Shown here in pieces: positions 7,461 to 16,139 of a DNA stretch of 64,000 nt. The translations under genes and the position numbers were made by a program. This DNA comes from Qipengyuania nanhaisediminis (GTDB lineage: Bacteria; Pseudomonadota; Alphaproteobacteria; Sphingomonadales; Sphingomonadaceae): positions 248,001 through 312,000 of the forward strand of contig NZ_FOWZ01000002.1 in assembly GCF_900115585.1 (NCBI RefSeq), in the 5' to 3' direction. The notes beneath the pieces were generated by a model. That model worked only from the letters and a program-made list of their open reading frames with translations. It searched no databases and was not told the origin of the DNA. Positions within the stretch are counted from its first letter, which is position 1, and every line of letters starts with the position of its first letter.

Positions 7461-8028
7461 GCCAGTCCTCCATCTGATTGGGGCGGACCGGCAGAGCCGG
7501 GTGTTCGTAACCTGAGCTCTCGCCAAGGCGCCGCCGCCTTTAGGCGGAGCCTTGGACATGCGCGACGGCCACCCGGCCACAGATATGTGACCGGCCGAGA
7601 ACTCTGGGGTTACGACGCCCCACCGCTGGGACTCACCAGCGATGTCTGATGCGTCGCAGAACATTTGGGGCGATGCAAGGGCCTTCCCGAATCTTCCTGT
7701 AAGGGGAAATATCGCCGAAAAACCTTCGTTTTCGTCCCATTTCGTGCCATTTGGTCAAACCATTGAGGCCAAACAATAATGTGCAGGAATCGCCGTTAAT
7801 TCTGGCCAAGAATGCCCTACAAACCGAACGATCTATTCACCTATCGATCCGCGACATCGACCTAATTCCGAGCGCGCTCAAATTCGCGCTATTAGCCCAT
7901 TATTGGAGATATCACGATAAAGAACGTTATCGTGAGTTTGGTCGTTATCGTAGTATTTGATTTGTTCCAATGCTCGTTCGCCAGGAAGGGGAGGGCAGGG
8001 CCACTCCATTTGAGGGAATGAGCCAATG
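7461..8028. other. 568-base noncoding stretch with operator-like repeats
   Basis: No convincing gene. A plus-strand frame at 7751-7960 starts with TTG and has no ribosome site. The stretch is AT-rich compared with the core genome and holds the repeat group at 7913-7951. It separates the antitoxin-like genes from the recombinase operon, both of which read leftward, so it should hold the promoter of the 7137-7460 gene and possibly one end of the recombinase element. Confidence 0.5.
7913..7951. repeat. inverted and direct repeats of TTATCGTG
   Basis: CACGATAA (7913-7920) and TTATCGTG (7927-7934) form a perfect 8-base inverted repeat around a 6-base spacer. A third copy, CGTTATCGTAG (about 7943-7953), repeats CGTTATCGTGAG (7925-7936) directly, 18 bases on. 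The arrangement is that of an operator for a dimeric regulator or a recombinase core plus arm site. No protein can be assigned from the sequence. Confidence 0.6.
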
Positions 8029-8481
8029 CTAAGGTTTGATTTTCTTGGGAGAGCTCATTGGCGGCACCGCTTTCAATCTGGTGAGTGCATCAAGGGAGTC
8101 CTGATGCCGTTCGAAGAAAGCGAGCCAGGCCTTCAGTGCGCCTATTTCGCCGACCGCCGCGTACATTGCTTTGTGCGAAGCCACTAAGAGTTGCAGGTCC
8201 GCTTCCAAGGAGGCAATCTTCTGTGCCTGTGTTTCAATCTTTGCAGCCAGCGTGTTCTTGGAATCTTTTAATTTTGCTGCAGCAAGCCGTATGTTCTTTT
8301 GGCCTTCTTTAGCCTCTATGTATAGTTCACGGATGGCAGGGGGTCTCGTGATATCCGTGGGATGGCGAAACAATCTGGGCAAGCGGGCGATGATGTTCCG
8401 GGTGGTTATGTTCTCGTCCTCGAGGAGCATTTTCTCCAGCACCGCTCCAAGCTTTTCCAGATCCTGATCCGATAATGACAC
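8029..8481 (-). CDS. coiled-coil accessory protein of the recombinase operon
   Basis: A 150-residue protein. GTG 8481 is chosen because AAGGG lies 8 bases upstream; TTG 8487 is the alternative. An N-terminal helical region carries an RLPRLFRHPTDITR motif, and residues 60-105 are a clear coiled coil rich in Lys/Glu/Ala (for example LKDSKNTLAAKIETQAQKIA). It starts about ten bases after the third recombinase gene stops, so it is the last gene of that operon. Its size, coiled coil and place after tyrosine recombinases resemble TnpC of Tn554-type transposons, which helps orientation of transposition. This comparison is positional; sequence relation is not established. Confidence 0.6.
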   Translation of the reverse strand: MSLSDQDLEKLGAVLEKMLLEDENITTRNIIARLPRLFRHPTDITRPPAIRELYIEAKEGQKNIRLAAAKLKDSKNTLAAKIETQAQKIASLEADLQLLVASHKAMYAAVGEIGALKAWLAFFERHQDSLDALTRLKAVPPMSSPKKIKP

Positions 8482-8490
8482 GTACAACCC

Positions 8491-10827
8491 TTACTGCTGT
8501 GACCGGATCGCAGTATCTATCACCGTTGCTGGGCGGTCTATCGGCCTGGCGAGATCATGGCCATTCGGGAACACTTGACTGCCGGGCTTCGCGGCAATTG
8601 CCAGTTTTAGATTCTCAATGACCGTAGATGCATGAGATATCTGATTCCTGATGCCCGGACTGTCACCGGGCCGGCGCTGGGCCTCAAAGAGGTGCTGCTC
8701 CATCCGATCGAGCAGTTGATTAAGATTCTGCTCTTCTACAGGATTTTCGGTTCTGGTGAGATTTCTGCAACCGTTGAAGCATTCGAGGTGCTTCGGACAA
8801 GGATCAACCGTGAAGCTCGAAAGGCAAAATCCATACGGAGTAGCGTGGAAACCATCCGCCTCTGCAGCAAGGTATCGAAAGGCCTGTGCGTCACCTGACT
8901 CACGCTGAATCTCGAGAAATTCTTCTACAATGGGGCCTCGCATCCTTCTAGTCAGCATCAATTTAGCGGTGTCGTGAAGTCTCTCCGGAAGCCCGGATGC
9001 TTCCGGGGGAAGTTCAAGCTCGAGGATTTGTTCGCGCAAGCTCCTGTGATCATAAGCGCCGCTTTGGGCCGTGCTCTGCCTGCCATATCGCTTTGTGATC
9101 ATGGCATCGGTTATGCCTAGCCGGAATAGCTCGGTGTTCTGGAGGTGCCGAAGGCTATGGGTATTCAGGGAAAGCTTTTTGTCATCTTCCGTCTCTCCAT
9201 AGCGATCAAACAGCCCGCTCTTTTTTCCGGAAAGTTGCAAGATGATGTCGTCGGCTGCTAGTCGCCCGACAGAGAAATATTTTGTGACATCAACAATCCC
9301 GCCATTCCGATCCTCAATGAGCGCACGCGAAGGCTGAAGGAACAGGAGTTGGTGTGGATAGAAGGGGTTGCCGTCTGTCGCGATAAATGGACTGGTATCA
9401 GGCAGTTTCGTGGGCATTTCCCTCTTCACAAATTCTTCAATCTCGCTCACCAGAAAATAGCAACGCCTATCAATCGGGCCAGAGATTATTTTGCCTTTCT
9501 GGTCTCTGATCGGGGGGCCGCCTTTCTGGCTTTTCCAATACTGCCGAACTGGCTTGCATGATGTGGTGCTATAGTGGGCAGCTTGCTCCGCCCTAATCGG
9601 ATTTAAGAGTTCGCTATTGTGATCTTGCAGGTACGAATCCTTGAGGTCCGGGCTAATCGCTCGGTTCGAGATTTGAACAGATCCCGCAATCCGGGTGTAC
9701 ATCTCAGCCGCACCGACCAACGCTGTTGGCAAATATTCCGGGATCAGCCGGCCGGAAGTTGATTGAAGTTTCAAGCGCGCCCTCAATGGCGCGGTTGCCT
9801 CGCTTATCTCACCTACGAGATCCTCGATGATATCAGCAAAGTGAGGAGGGATTTCCTGATACCTCTCAACAAGACGAGACTACGCACCAGTCTGGCTACC
9901 TTGCTTTAGTGCAAAATATCGTAGCGACAGCGACTTTGAAAATCCGCCAAGTTCTCCTGCGGAGCGACCATCGACAGCGTAGTAGTCCTTCCACCGTAAG
10001 CAGTGCTCCGGGATCATAACGACTTCACCAATGCGAAGACCTGTCAGAATCTGCAGCTTGATGACGGCGAAGCGGATACGATCAGTAAACGTCCTTGGTC
10101 TCTCTGTGAAAACTATCCTTACCAGTTCCCAGAAGGCGGCCGTCTCAGGAAGCTTTTCCGCAGATTTGCGTTCATTCAGCTCGCTCCGCTTGGCGTGCAC
10201 ATTGTAGTTGTTTCCCTCACGTAATTTTTGACGAGAGACCCTCTCTTCCCCCGCTAGAGCGCTGGCACTCTCATATGGTTTTGCATAGGTCACCAGAGGG
10301 CAGTATTCACTCAGGTGGTTCGCATCGAATAGGACCTTAGCGACCATCGACAAGTTCATCGCGAGTTTACCCGAGGCTCCCGATAGCAACGCAACGTTGT
10401 AGGCCTGTTGGAGATCATCGGGGCGCAACTCCCATGGTGGAGTTTGACCTGCGCAAAGGGAAATCGTCCTTATTGCTCGCGCATGCGCAGAAGCATTCGA
10501 AACTTTGTTTTGCTTGATAAATAGTTCATGTGAAATGCTGGCCTGCAGAAACTCACGCCAATCCTCCGACATTAACTCGGGTGGTTCACAATTAGTCTTC
10601 GGACATTTTGAGACCTTGCGAAGCAACTCAATATCTCGACGTAGATGCCCAAAATTGGACATCCAAATTTCTCTGTCTGGAGGCAAACCGACCGCCGAAT
10701 TCAGACCCCAGCGTTGAGTTTTGGCAACCTTGCCAGTCACATTGTCAAAATCGGGATTCCAACTGAGGCCCCGTCCGATAGCTGTGGATCGCGCGAGCTC
10801 TAGCCAATTAGCGTAGAATTGGTTCAT
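8491..10827 (-). pseudogene. third tyrosine recombinase, interrupted by one in-frame TAG
   Basis: A reading frame of 778 codons from ATG 10827 to the stop at 8491, broken only by an amber codon at 9882-9880 (codon 316). Before the stop the frame holds a SAM-like core-binding region and the first catalytic Arg265 in LTGLRIGEV. After the stop, the frame continues without a shift (SRLVERYQEIPPHFADI...). It holds the rest of the catalytic domain: NTHSLRHLQN (His557, Arg560) and RYGRQSTAQSGAYDH with the Tyr nucleophile. A Cys cluster near the C-terminus (FCLSSFTVDPCPKHLECFNGC) is typical of this recombinase family. Neither fragment (9880-10827, 315 aa; 8491-9786 from an internal TTG, 431 aa) has a complete active site. 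The ATG overlaps the stop of the second recombinase by 4 bases. Confidence 0.8.
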
Positions 10828-12338
10828 GACGGCTGCTCTTTGAATTGGTCAACGAAAGCCTGGGCGATGGATATTGTTCGCTTAAGTTGCACGTAAGCGG
10901 GCGACCTCTCATCACCGAGACCAGCCTTGAAGAAATCCATCACCACCGTGCGAAGCGTATCGACAACATGCTGATGGATTTTAACGTCGCTTACCGCTAG
11001 AAACTTGCGGCACCCATAGCAGCTGAGAACCGGATTTTTTTGGCATAGCGATTGCGGTGAGTCGCACGCTCCGATCCCGGCGATCGGTGAGCCATGAGGC
11101 ATTGCTCCTATCTGACGCTCTTCGGGAATGCCCATCAAAGCTCTTTTGTCGATTAATCTTGTTCGATGAATCTCTGGTAGAACCGAGTAAACTGGCGAGA
11201 TTGCCAAGGCATCGTTGACAAGTTTGGCTTGGTTCGGACTTTGATCGAAATAGACGTTCCCGACTAAAACGCTATTGTGCTGCATGAAGTCAGCTAGTTC
11301 GTCCGCTGAAGCGCCCATATCAACTTGGCGCTGTGCACTTGTGTGACGAAAGTCAGTAGCGGTCCAGCGCGTACCGGTAAGAGATTGAGTTCGATCTGCG
11401 ATGCACCTGGTAACTTCATCGGGGGTAAGACCAAGAAGCTTTGGGTTCGGATCTGCGGCCGTATCTTCCATGTCTCTGAGCTCAAGAAGCGATCGAACTA
11501 TTTGAGCCCAATCTTGCCTTACTTTACGAGTGATATGGATGCGCTGGGAGTGTCGTTGCTTCTTGATCACAGCGGCTGTGATGTGGACCACGCCACCTTT
11601 GTGCACTCGGACATCGGCCACCTTGATACGAGCAATTGTTCCACATCGAAACGCGTGTTGATCGGCAAGAATTATCGCGGTCGCATCGATCAACCTGCGG
11701 AGGTCTACGCTATCATTGCTCGATAGCGATTTCGCGGTCTCATCAATGAAACTATAGATTGCCTTTTGGTCCGCGACGGGGATGAAGCACTCACCTGATC
11801 GGACGATTGCAAAGGGATCTTGACGAGGCGAAGGCAGGTTCGAAACCATGGAATGGTAGGGAGGCGCCCAGCTACCCACACTTTCTCGACAAAAGCAGTG
11901 AAGGACCTTTTTTAGGCAGCTTGCCTCAAACGCATGCGTGAATTCTGGCAGCAAAGCTGTTGACCAAACATCTAGAACCTTTTGCGGCGTTTGATGGGCT
12001 AAGAAGTTTACAATTTTCGGTGTGGCTTTCTCCACGAGTGCGAAAATATGGTTGAGCCAGATTTTCGCGCTGGACGGATCACCGGATTGTAGCAGATGGG
12101 CAGTAATTAATACTATGACCCCACTTTGAAATTCGGACAAAGGCGCAAGGTCATATTGAAAAATCCTCCCGTCGTCGTGAAGGATAATTTCTTTTGACGC
12201 GCTATCGAATCTAAGAATTCGGTCCTTCTCTTCAAAATCATCCCAATATTTCACTGCGCGGGGCAGTGGGGGCAGGGGAGGCTCGCTTCTGCCTTCGGGA
12301 AACGAGGCTTTGGCAAATTTGGCAGGGAGGGTACTCAC
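10824..12338 (-). CDS. second tyrosine recombinase/integrase of the trio
   Basis: A 504-residue site-specific recombinase. The N-terminal 230 residues are a diverged DNA-binding region. The catalytic domain shows Arg in HAFRCGTIARI, Lys in AAVIKKQRHSQ, then TDFRHTSAQ and the nucleophile Tyr in HNSVLVGNVYFD. In the box-II motif, which is usually H-x-L-R-H, the first His is replaced by Thr (T-D-F-R-H), a variation seen here directly. A C-terminal Cys motif (CDSPQSLCQKNPVLSCYGC) could bind zinc. ATG 12338 overlaps the stop of the first recombinase by 4 bases and its own stop overlaps the third gene by 4, so the three are translated as a set. Such trios act together on element ends. Confidence 0.85.
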   Translation of the reverse strand: MSTLPAKFAKASFPEGRSEPPLPPLPRAVKYWDDFEEKDRILRFDSASKEIILHDDGRIFQYDLAPLSEFQSGVIVLITAHLLQSGDPSSAKIWLNHIFALVEKATPKIVNFLAHQTPQKVLDVWSTALLPEFTHAFEASCLKKVLHCFCRESVGSWAPPYHSMVSNLPSPRQDPFAIVRSGECFIPVADQKAIYSFIDETAKSLSSNDSVDLRRLIDATAIILADQHAFRCGTIARIKVADVRVHKGGVVHITAAVIKKQRHSQRIHITRKVRQDWAQIVRSLLELRDMEDTAADPNPKLLGLTPDEVTRCIADRTQSLTGTRWTATDFRHTSAQRQVDMGASADELADFMQHNSVLVGNVYFDQSPNQAKLVNDALAISPVYSVLPEIHRTRLIDKRALMGIPEERQIGAMPHGSPIAGIGACDSPQSLCQKNPVLSCYGCRKFLAVSDVKIHQHVVDTLRTVVMDFFKAGLGDERSPAYVQLKRTISIAQAFVDQFKEQPS

Positions 12339-13561
12339 GCCAGGTGCTCCAAGGTGCGGATAGCGGCGACGTAGTTGTCATAGTTGTCCTGCCTGACGGT
12401 GTCGGATTCAGTCTCGAAGTACGCCCGAGCATACCGCATGGGCATCACAGATTTTTCATTCCAGCCAAAGAAAACTCTGAGCCTTTCTATAGCTTTGGCA
12501 TCGAGGTTTCCATTCGGGCAGTAACCAACAAGCCGCCGCACAGCGCAGGTGTGGCGCAGGTCATGTGGCTGGACGTTGGCTTTACCTTGCCGTTGTAAGG
12601 CTCGAACCGCATCTGCCCTGAGCTCGCCGCTCGCCATCTGGAATATCTCGTTCACTTGCCGCACAGAGAGCGGACGACCGCGTTGCGAAAGAAAGAGGAA
12701 AGGCCAATTACTAACCGGTCGGGCCTCGAGATATTCTTCGTAAGCTTCCAATAGCTCTTCGCTTATAGGTAGAATGCGACGAGCGATGGGGTTCTTGAGA
12801 CTGGGTGGCGGAGACCGTGGATCAATGAGCGACTTGGGGTTTTGGTCATCTTCGAGGTCGCTGAGCACCATCCACGAAATTAGCCGTCCAGTGCTATCGT
12901 CGAACTCGGAGTTGACGGAATTCACGTAAAGAAGAAGCATCTCACTGCGACGAATTCCCGTTTGCAGCAGTGTCAGGAAAATGAGGTAGTTACGAGACCG
13001 GGTTCGTCCGCACCGAAATGGATTTCGTGCCGAGCCAGGATTAAAAATTTCATAGAGGTCCGATACGACTATGGATGGCAAAGATCTGAGGGGCGCAGGC
13101 TGTTTGTCTCGACCATCAAAAGAGAAATTACTGTAAGCAGTTTGAAGCAATCTGACTTGCCTCTTTATCTCAAGCCAGCGGTCGTCCTCTATCTTTCCAA
13201 GGTCCTCCAAGACGTACTCGATAAACGTGATGCACCAAGCCCAGCGTTTCGTCAGATCGACCTTTCGCCGAGTTGCATCGTTATTGAGCTTCTGCAGATG
13301 ACTGTTGAGGCAGATTCTGATCTTTGGGAAATCCAGCGACATCAACGTGATGTCGAGACTTGTCCCATTGACTTCGTAGGCAGTGGCGTGAAGCTGGAGC
13401 AGTGCTCTGGTCGCAGCCTCCCGAGTAGACCGCGCATGAGCGGATAGGCACAACTGGATCCATCTGGTCAGCCAGAAATGAGGGATATGCCTATCATCGC
13501 ATCCGACTGTCCCGCGAAGTGAGGGCGGGACCAGTGGCGAGTTCAAACGTATCTGCTTCAA
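12335..13561 (-). CDS. first tyrosine recombinase/integrase of the trio
   Basis: A 408-residue integrase of the phage-integrase fold. A core-binding domain occupies roughly residues 30-160. The catalytic domain has Arg in LLQTGIRRSEMLLL, HDLRHTCAVRR with His and Arg, the Trp in FFGWNEKS and nucleophile Tyr in RYARAYFE, so all usual catalytic residues are present. The start is TTG 13561, the only one that fits: GGGAG lies 7 bases upstream and no ATG precedes the domain. It opens the operon; the repeat cluster 90-270 bases upstream may be its binding region and would allow autoregulation. Confidence 0.85.
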   Translation of the reverse strand: MKQIRLNSPLVPPSLRGTVGCDDRHIPHFWLTRWIQLCLSAHARSTREAATRALLQLHATAYEVNGTSLDITLMSLDFPKIRICLNSHLQKLNNDATRRKVDLTKRWAWCITFIEYVLEDLGKIEDDRWLEIKRQVRLLQTAYSNFSFDGRDKQPAPLRSLPSIVVSDLYEIFNPGSARNPFRCGRTRSRNYLIFLTLLQTGIRRSEMLLLYVNSVNSEFDDSTGRLISWMVLSDLEDDQNPKSLIDPRSPPPSLKNPIARRILPISEELLEAYEEYLEARPVSNWPFLFLSQRGRPLSVRQVNEIFQMASGELRADAVRALQRQGKANVQPHDLRHTCAVRRLVGYCPNGNLDAKAIERLRVFFGWNEKSVMPMRYARAYFETESDTVRQDNYDNYVAAIRTLEHLA

Positions 13562-13650
13562 TGTTCAGCTCCCGAATCCTGTAGCGTTTATCGCCGCGCA
13601 AAATTCGGGAATCAATGCGAGCTAAGGACCTCAACTAGCTATAAATAATA

Positions 13651-13828
13651 TATTTTCCTGCGATCAGGATCTTTCAGGATCTTTAATTGATTGAAATGCG
13701 GCGAATGGTGGTGCCGGTCAGATGAATGGCAGCCGGAAATATGTTGCTGGATCTTCCAGGCAATCGATCGATCTCAAAGATCGAAGTGCGCGTATTTTTC
13801 CTGTTTGGAGGATCTTTGAGGATTTCGA
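13651..13828. repeat. cluster of direct and inverted GATCTTTNAG repeats, probable recombinase sites
   Basis: Two imperfect copies of a roughly 35-base unit start at 13651 and 13793. Each has TATTTT(T)CCTG, four or five variable bases, and the core AGGATCTTTNAGGAT (13666-13680 and 13809-13823; 14 of 15 bases equal). A shorter relative, GGATCTTCCAGG, lies at 13749-13760. CTCAAAGATC (13773-13782) is an exact inverted copy of GATCTTTGAG (13811-13820). Clustered direct and inverted arm-type sites beside integrase genes are a usual layout of attachment or transposon-end regions; binding is inferred. Confidence 0.6.
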
Positions 13829-13960
13829 GGGCCGGTTTTGGGATTAGCCGCATGGATTGCGGTGAACGCGGTGATCGTCTGGCAAAGTGAGCTAAACTTG
13901 ACTCGGAGAACGGACTAGATTGAAGGAATTGCTACAAGCACGAAATGGCCCGGCCTTAAC

Positions 13961-13974
13961 ATAATATATATTAT
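13961..13974. repeat. perfect 14-base AT palindrome
   Basis: ATAATATATATTAT reads the same on both strands, 68 bases before the mazG start. It could be a regulator site, a promoter -10 region, or the core of an insertion site at the border of the accessory region. Chance occurrence in AT-rich DNA is possible. Confidence 0.35.
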
Positions 13975-14042
13975 CACACCAACATAGGCATCCGTCGCTT
14001 CAGCATCTCCATGTAGAGCTTATCCCCACTCCGGTAGACATT

Positions 14043-14798
14043 ATGACCCAGAATATAGACCGCCTCCTGACGATCATGAAACGTCTGCGTGACCCGGAGC
14101 GCGGCTGCGAATGGGATACGGCCCAAAGCTTCGAAACCATCGCACCATACACGATCGAGGAAGCCTATGAGGTTGCCGATGCGATCGAGCGCAAAGACTA
14201 TGAGGATCTCAAAGGTGAACTTGGCGACCTTCTTTTCCAGGTCGTCTTTCACGCTCAGATGGCCTCAGAGGACGATCATTTCGATTTCGGAGCGGTCGTC
14301 GAGACGATCTCGGACAAGATGGAGCGTCGTCACCCCCACATCTTCGGGAACGAAGGCGGCGTCATGGAAGAGACCCGATGGGAAGATCTCAAGGCTGCGG
14401 AACGCAGTGAGGCAGGATCGGACAGCGCCATGGACGGTGTCGCGAAGGCACTGCCGGCGCTGATGCGCTCGCAGAAGCTTCAAAAGCGTGCGGCTCGTCA
14501 TGGCTTCGACTGGCCGGACGCCGAAGGTCCGCGCGCAAAGGTACTCGAGGAAATCGAGGAGCTAAGCGATGCATCACCCGAAGAGCGCGAAGAGGAAGCC
14601 GGCGATTTGCTATTCGCCGCTGTTAATCTCGTGCGCGCTTACGGCATCGATGCGGAACAGGCCTTGCGTGCCGCAAATGCCAAGTTCGAACGGCGGTTCC
14701 GTTCGATGGAAGACCTGGCCGGCGGAGATTTCGACACGCGTTCACTCGAAGCGCAGGAGGAGCTTTGGCAGGCGGTCAAACGCGCCGAAAAGTCCTGA
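14043..14798 (+). CDS. mazG: nucleoside triphosphate pyrophosphohydrolase MazG
   Basis: Hydrolyses (d)NTPs to the monophosphate and pyrophosphate, cleaning the nucleotide pool. At 251 residues it has the usual two tandem MazG domains. The first shows CEWDTAQSFETIAPYTIEEA and the Mg-binding EEAYEV...ELGDLLFQVVFHAQ acidic motif. The second shows EEIEELSD...EEAGDLLFAAVNLVR. It is the first gene of the core genome after the accessory region and lies tail-to-tail with hflX (stops adjacent at 14798/14799). No clear ribosome site precedes ATG 14043, but the conserved start of the family fits it. Confidence 0.95.
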   Translation: MTQNIDRLLTIMKRLRDPERGCEWDTAQSFETIAPYTIEEAYEVADAIERKDYEDLKGELGDLLFQVVFHAQMASEDDHFDFGAVVETISDKMERRHPHIFGNEGGVMEETRWEDLKAAERSEAGSDSAMDGVAKALPALMRSQKLQKRAARHGFDWPDAEGPRAKVLEEIEELSDASPEEREEEAGDLLFAAVNLVRAYGIDAEQALRAANAKFERRFRSMEDLAGGDFDTRSLEAQEELWQAVKRAEKS

Positions 14799-16139
14799 TC
14801 AGAGGCTTTCGAACTGGCCCAGTTCCTTGGGATTGAGCCTGACCGTGAAGCGCCTCATGGGCCCATTGGCCCCCTCCTCCAGCGCCTCTTCCTCCAGAAT
14901 GTCGCCGTGAGCATGAAGCCACGCGATCCGGCGTCCGTCGCTGGCCGGTAGTTCAAACTGGCGTACCGTGGCTTGGGACGTCAGGATTTCCCCCACCCGC
15001 TCGAGGAATTGGGGCACCCCTGCCCCGCTTAGCGCCGATAGGGCGACTACGTCATCGGAAGCTTGGGCCAGCCCGCCGAGTTCTTCGGCTGTCTCTTCGT
15101 CGAGCAAATCCCACTTGTTCCACACTTCCAGAATCGGGATCGCTTCAGTTCCGTCCTCCGAACTGATCACATCTAGGTCGCGCAAAACATTGAGAACTTG
15201 TGTTTTTTGTGCGTCCGCCGAAGGGTTCGACATATCGCGCACATGGCAGATCAGGTCCGCCGCGGTCACCTCTTCCAAGGTCGCCCTGAATGCTGCCACG
15301 AGCTGTGTCGGCAAGTCCGAAATGAAGCCGACCGTGTCGGACAATATAGCCTTCTCGACCCCCGGGAGCGCGATCGCCCGCATCGTCGGGTCCAGGGTTG
15401 CAAACAGCAGGTCTTCGGCCATTACCTCGGCGCCGGTCAGCCGGTTGAAAAGCGTCGATTTGCCCGCATTGGTGTAGCCGACAAGCGCTACGACGGGCCA
15501 CGGGGCACGCTCGCGCCGCTCACGGTGAAGGCCGCGGGTCTTGCGAACCTGTTCCAGTTCCTTGCGCAGGCGTCCCATGCGCTGGCGGATCATACGCCTG
15601 TCGGCCTCGATCTGCGTCTCACCAGGCCCGCCCAGAAAGCCGAAGCCACCACGCTGGCGCTCAAGGTGGGTCCAACTGCGCACAAGGCGGCTTTGCTGGT
15701 AATCAAGATGGGCGAGTTCGACCTGCAAGCGCCCCTCGGCCGTGGCCGCACGTTCGCCGAAAATCTCGAGGATCAGGCCCGTCCGGTCGATGACCTTGCG
15801 CGCCAGCTTGTCTTCTAGATTGCGCTGCTGGATCGGGCTGAGCGCACCGTCGACGACGACCAATTCCGCCTCGTTCTGTTCGCAAGCGATGCGGATGTTT
15901 TCCACCTGCCCCGACCCGAACAGGAGGTTTGGTTTCACGTCGCGGACGGGCAGCACGAAGCTGTCAGCCACGACTATGCCGATGGCAAGCGCAAGGCCTT
16001 CCGCTTCCTCGAGACGGCTTTCCGCATCGAGGTCATAGCCCATACCCCTGATGTCGGGGCACACGACGAGGGCCCGCGCACCGCGCGAGACTTCGCCCAT
16101 CAGATCGTCATCGAAGCTCAGTGTTCGTCCTCGTCCCAA
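14799..16139 (-). CDS. hflX: ribosome-splitting GTPase HflX
   Basis: A GTPase that binds the 50S subunit and splits stalled ribosomes. An N-terminal HflX domain ([16 protein letters not shown], the [16 protein letters not shown]-like region and the [16 protein letters not shown] coiled segment) precedes the G domain with the P-loop [12 protein letters not shown], switch [21 protein letters not shown] and NKWD. The frame opens at TTG 16139, inside the 3' end of hfq; the first ATG is 16100 (14799-16100). The upstream codons ([19 protein letters not shown]) resemble the family N-terminus, so the non-ATG start is preferred, with moderate certainty. hfq-hflX linkage is conserved in proteobacteria. 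Confidence 0.93.
   Translation of the reverse strand: MGRGRTLSFDDDLMGEVSRGARALVVCPDIRGMGYDLDAESRLEEAEGLALAIGIVVADSFVLPVRDVKPNLLFGSGQVENIRIACEQNEAELVVVDGALSPIQQRNLEDKLARKVIDRTGLILEIFGERAATAEGRLQVELAHLDYQQSRLVRSWTHLERQRGGFGFLGGPGETQIEADRRMIRQRMGRLRKELEQVRKTRGLHRERRERAPWPVVALVGYTNAGKSTLFNRLTGAEVMAEDLLFATLDPTMRAIALPGVEKAILSDTVGFISDLPTQLVAAFRATLEEVTAADLICHVRDMSNPSADAQKTQVLNVLRDLDVISSEDGTEAIPILEVWNKWDLLDEETAEELGGLAQASDDVVALSALSGAGVPQFLERVGEILTSQATVRQFELPASDGRRIAWLHAHGDILEEEALEEGANGPMRRFTVRLNPKELGQFESL

Larger units (their letters stand above)
8029..13828 (-). mobile_element. tyrosine-recombinase trio module (Tn554/RIT-like), ends not defined
   Basis: Four genes in one orientation with 4-base overlaps (13561-12335, 12338-10824, 10827-8491, then 8481-8029) encode three different tyrosine recombinases and a coiled-coil protein, with a repeat cluster directly upstream of the first. 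Such modules move as site-specific transposons or islands. The outer limits and any cargo (possibly the antitoxin-like genes at 5.6-7.5 kb) are not shown by terminal repeats I can find. With its third recombinase interrupted by a stop codon the module is probably immobile now. Confidence 0.6.
13562..14042. other. 481-base AT-rich intergenic region between recombinase operon and mazG
   Basis: No gene. It should contain the leftward promoter of the recombinase operon and the rightward promoter of mazG. It holds the GATCTTTNAG repeat cluster (13651-13828) and a perfect palindrome (13961-13974). The base composition changes from AT-rich to the GC-rich core genome near 14,000, so the right border of the accessory region probably lies here. 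Confidence 0.55.

Noticed and set aside
7690-7712. Possible inverted copy of the recombinase repeats at the far side of the module
   Set aside because: Only the ATATTT and CAGGA parts agree; the core GATCTTTNAG is not preserved, so I do not call it an end.
9880-9882. Recoding (read-through or special amino acid) at the TAG in recombinase 3
   Set aside because: No stem-loop or read-through context is apparent and the gene looks like a simple nonsense mutation; kept as a pseudogene.
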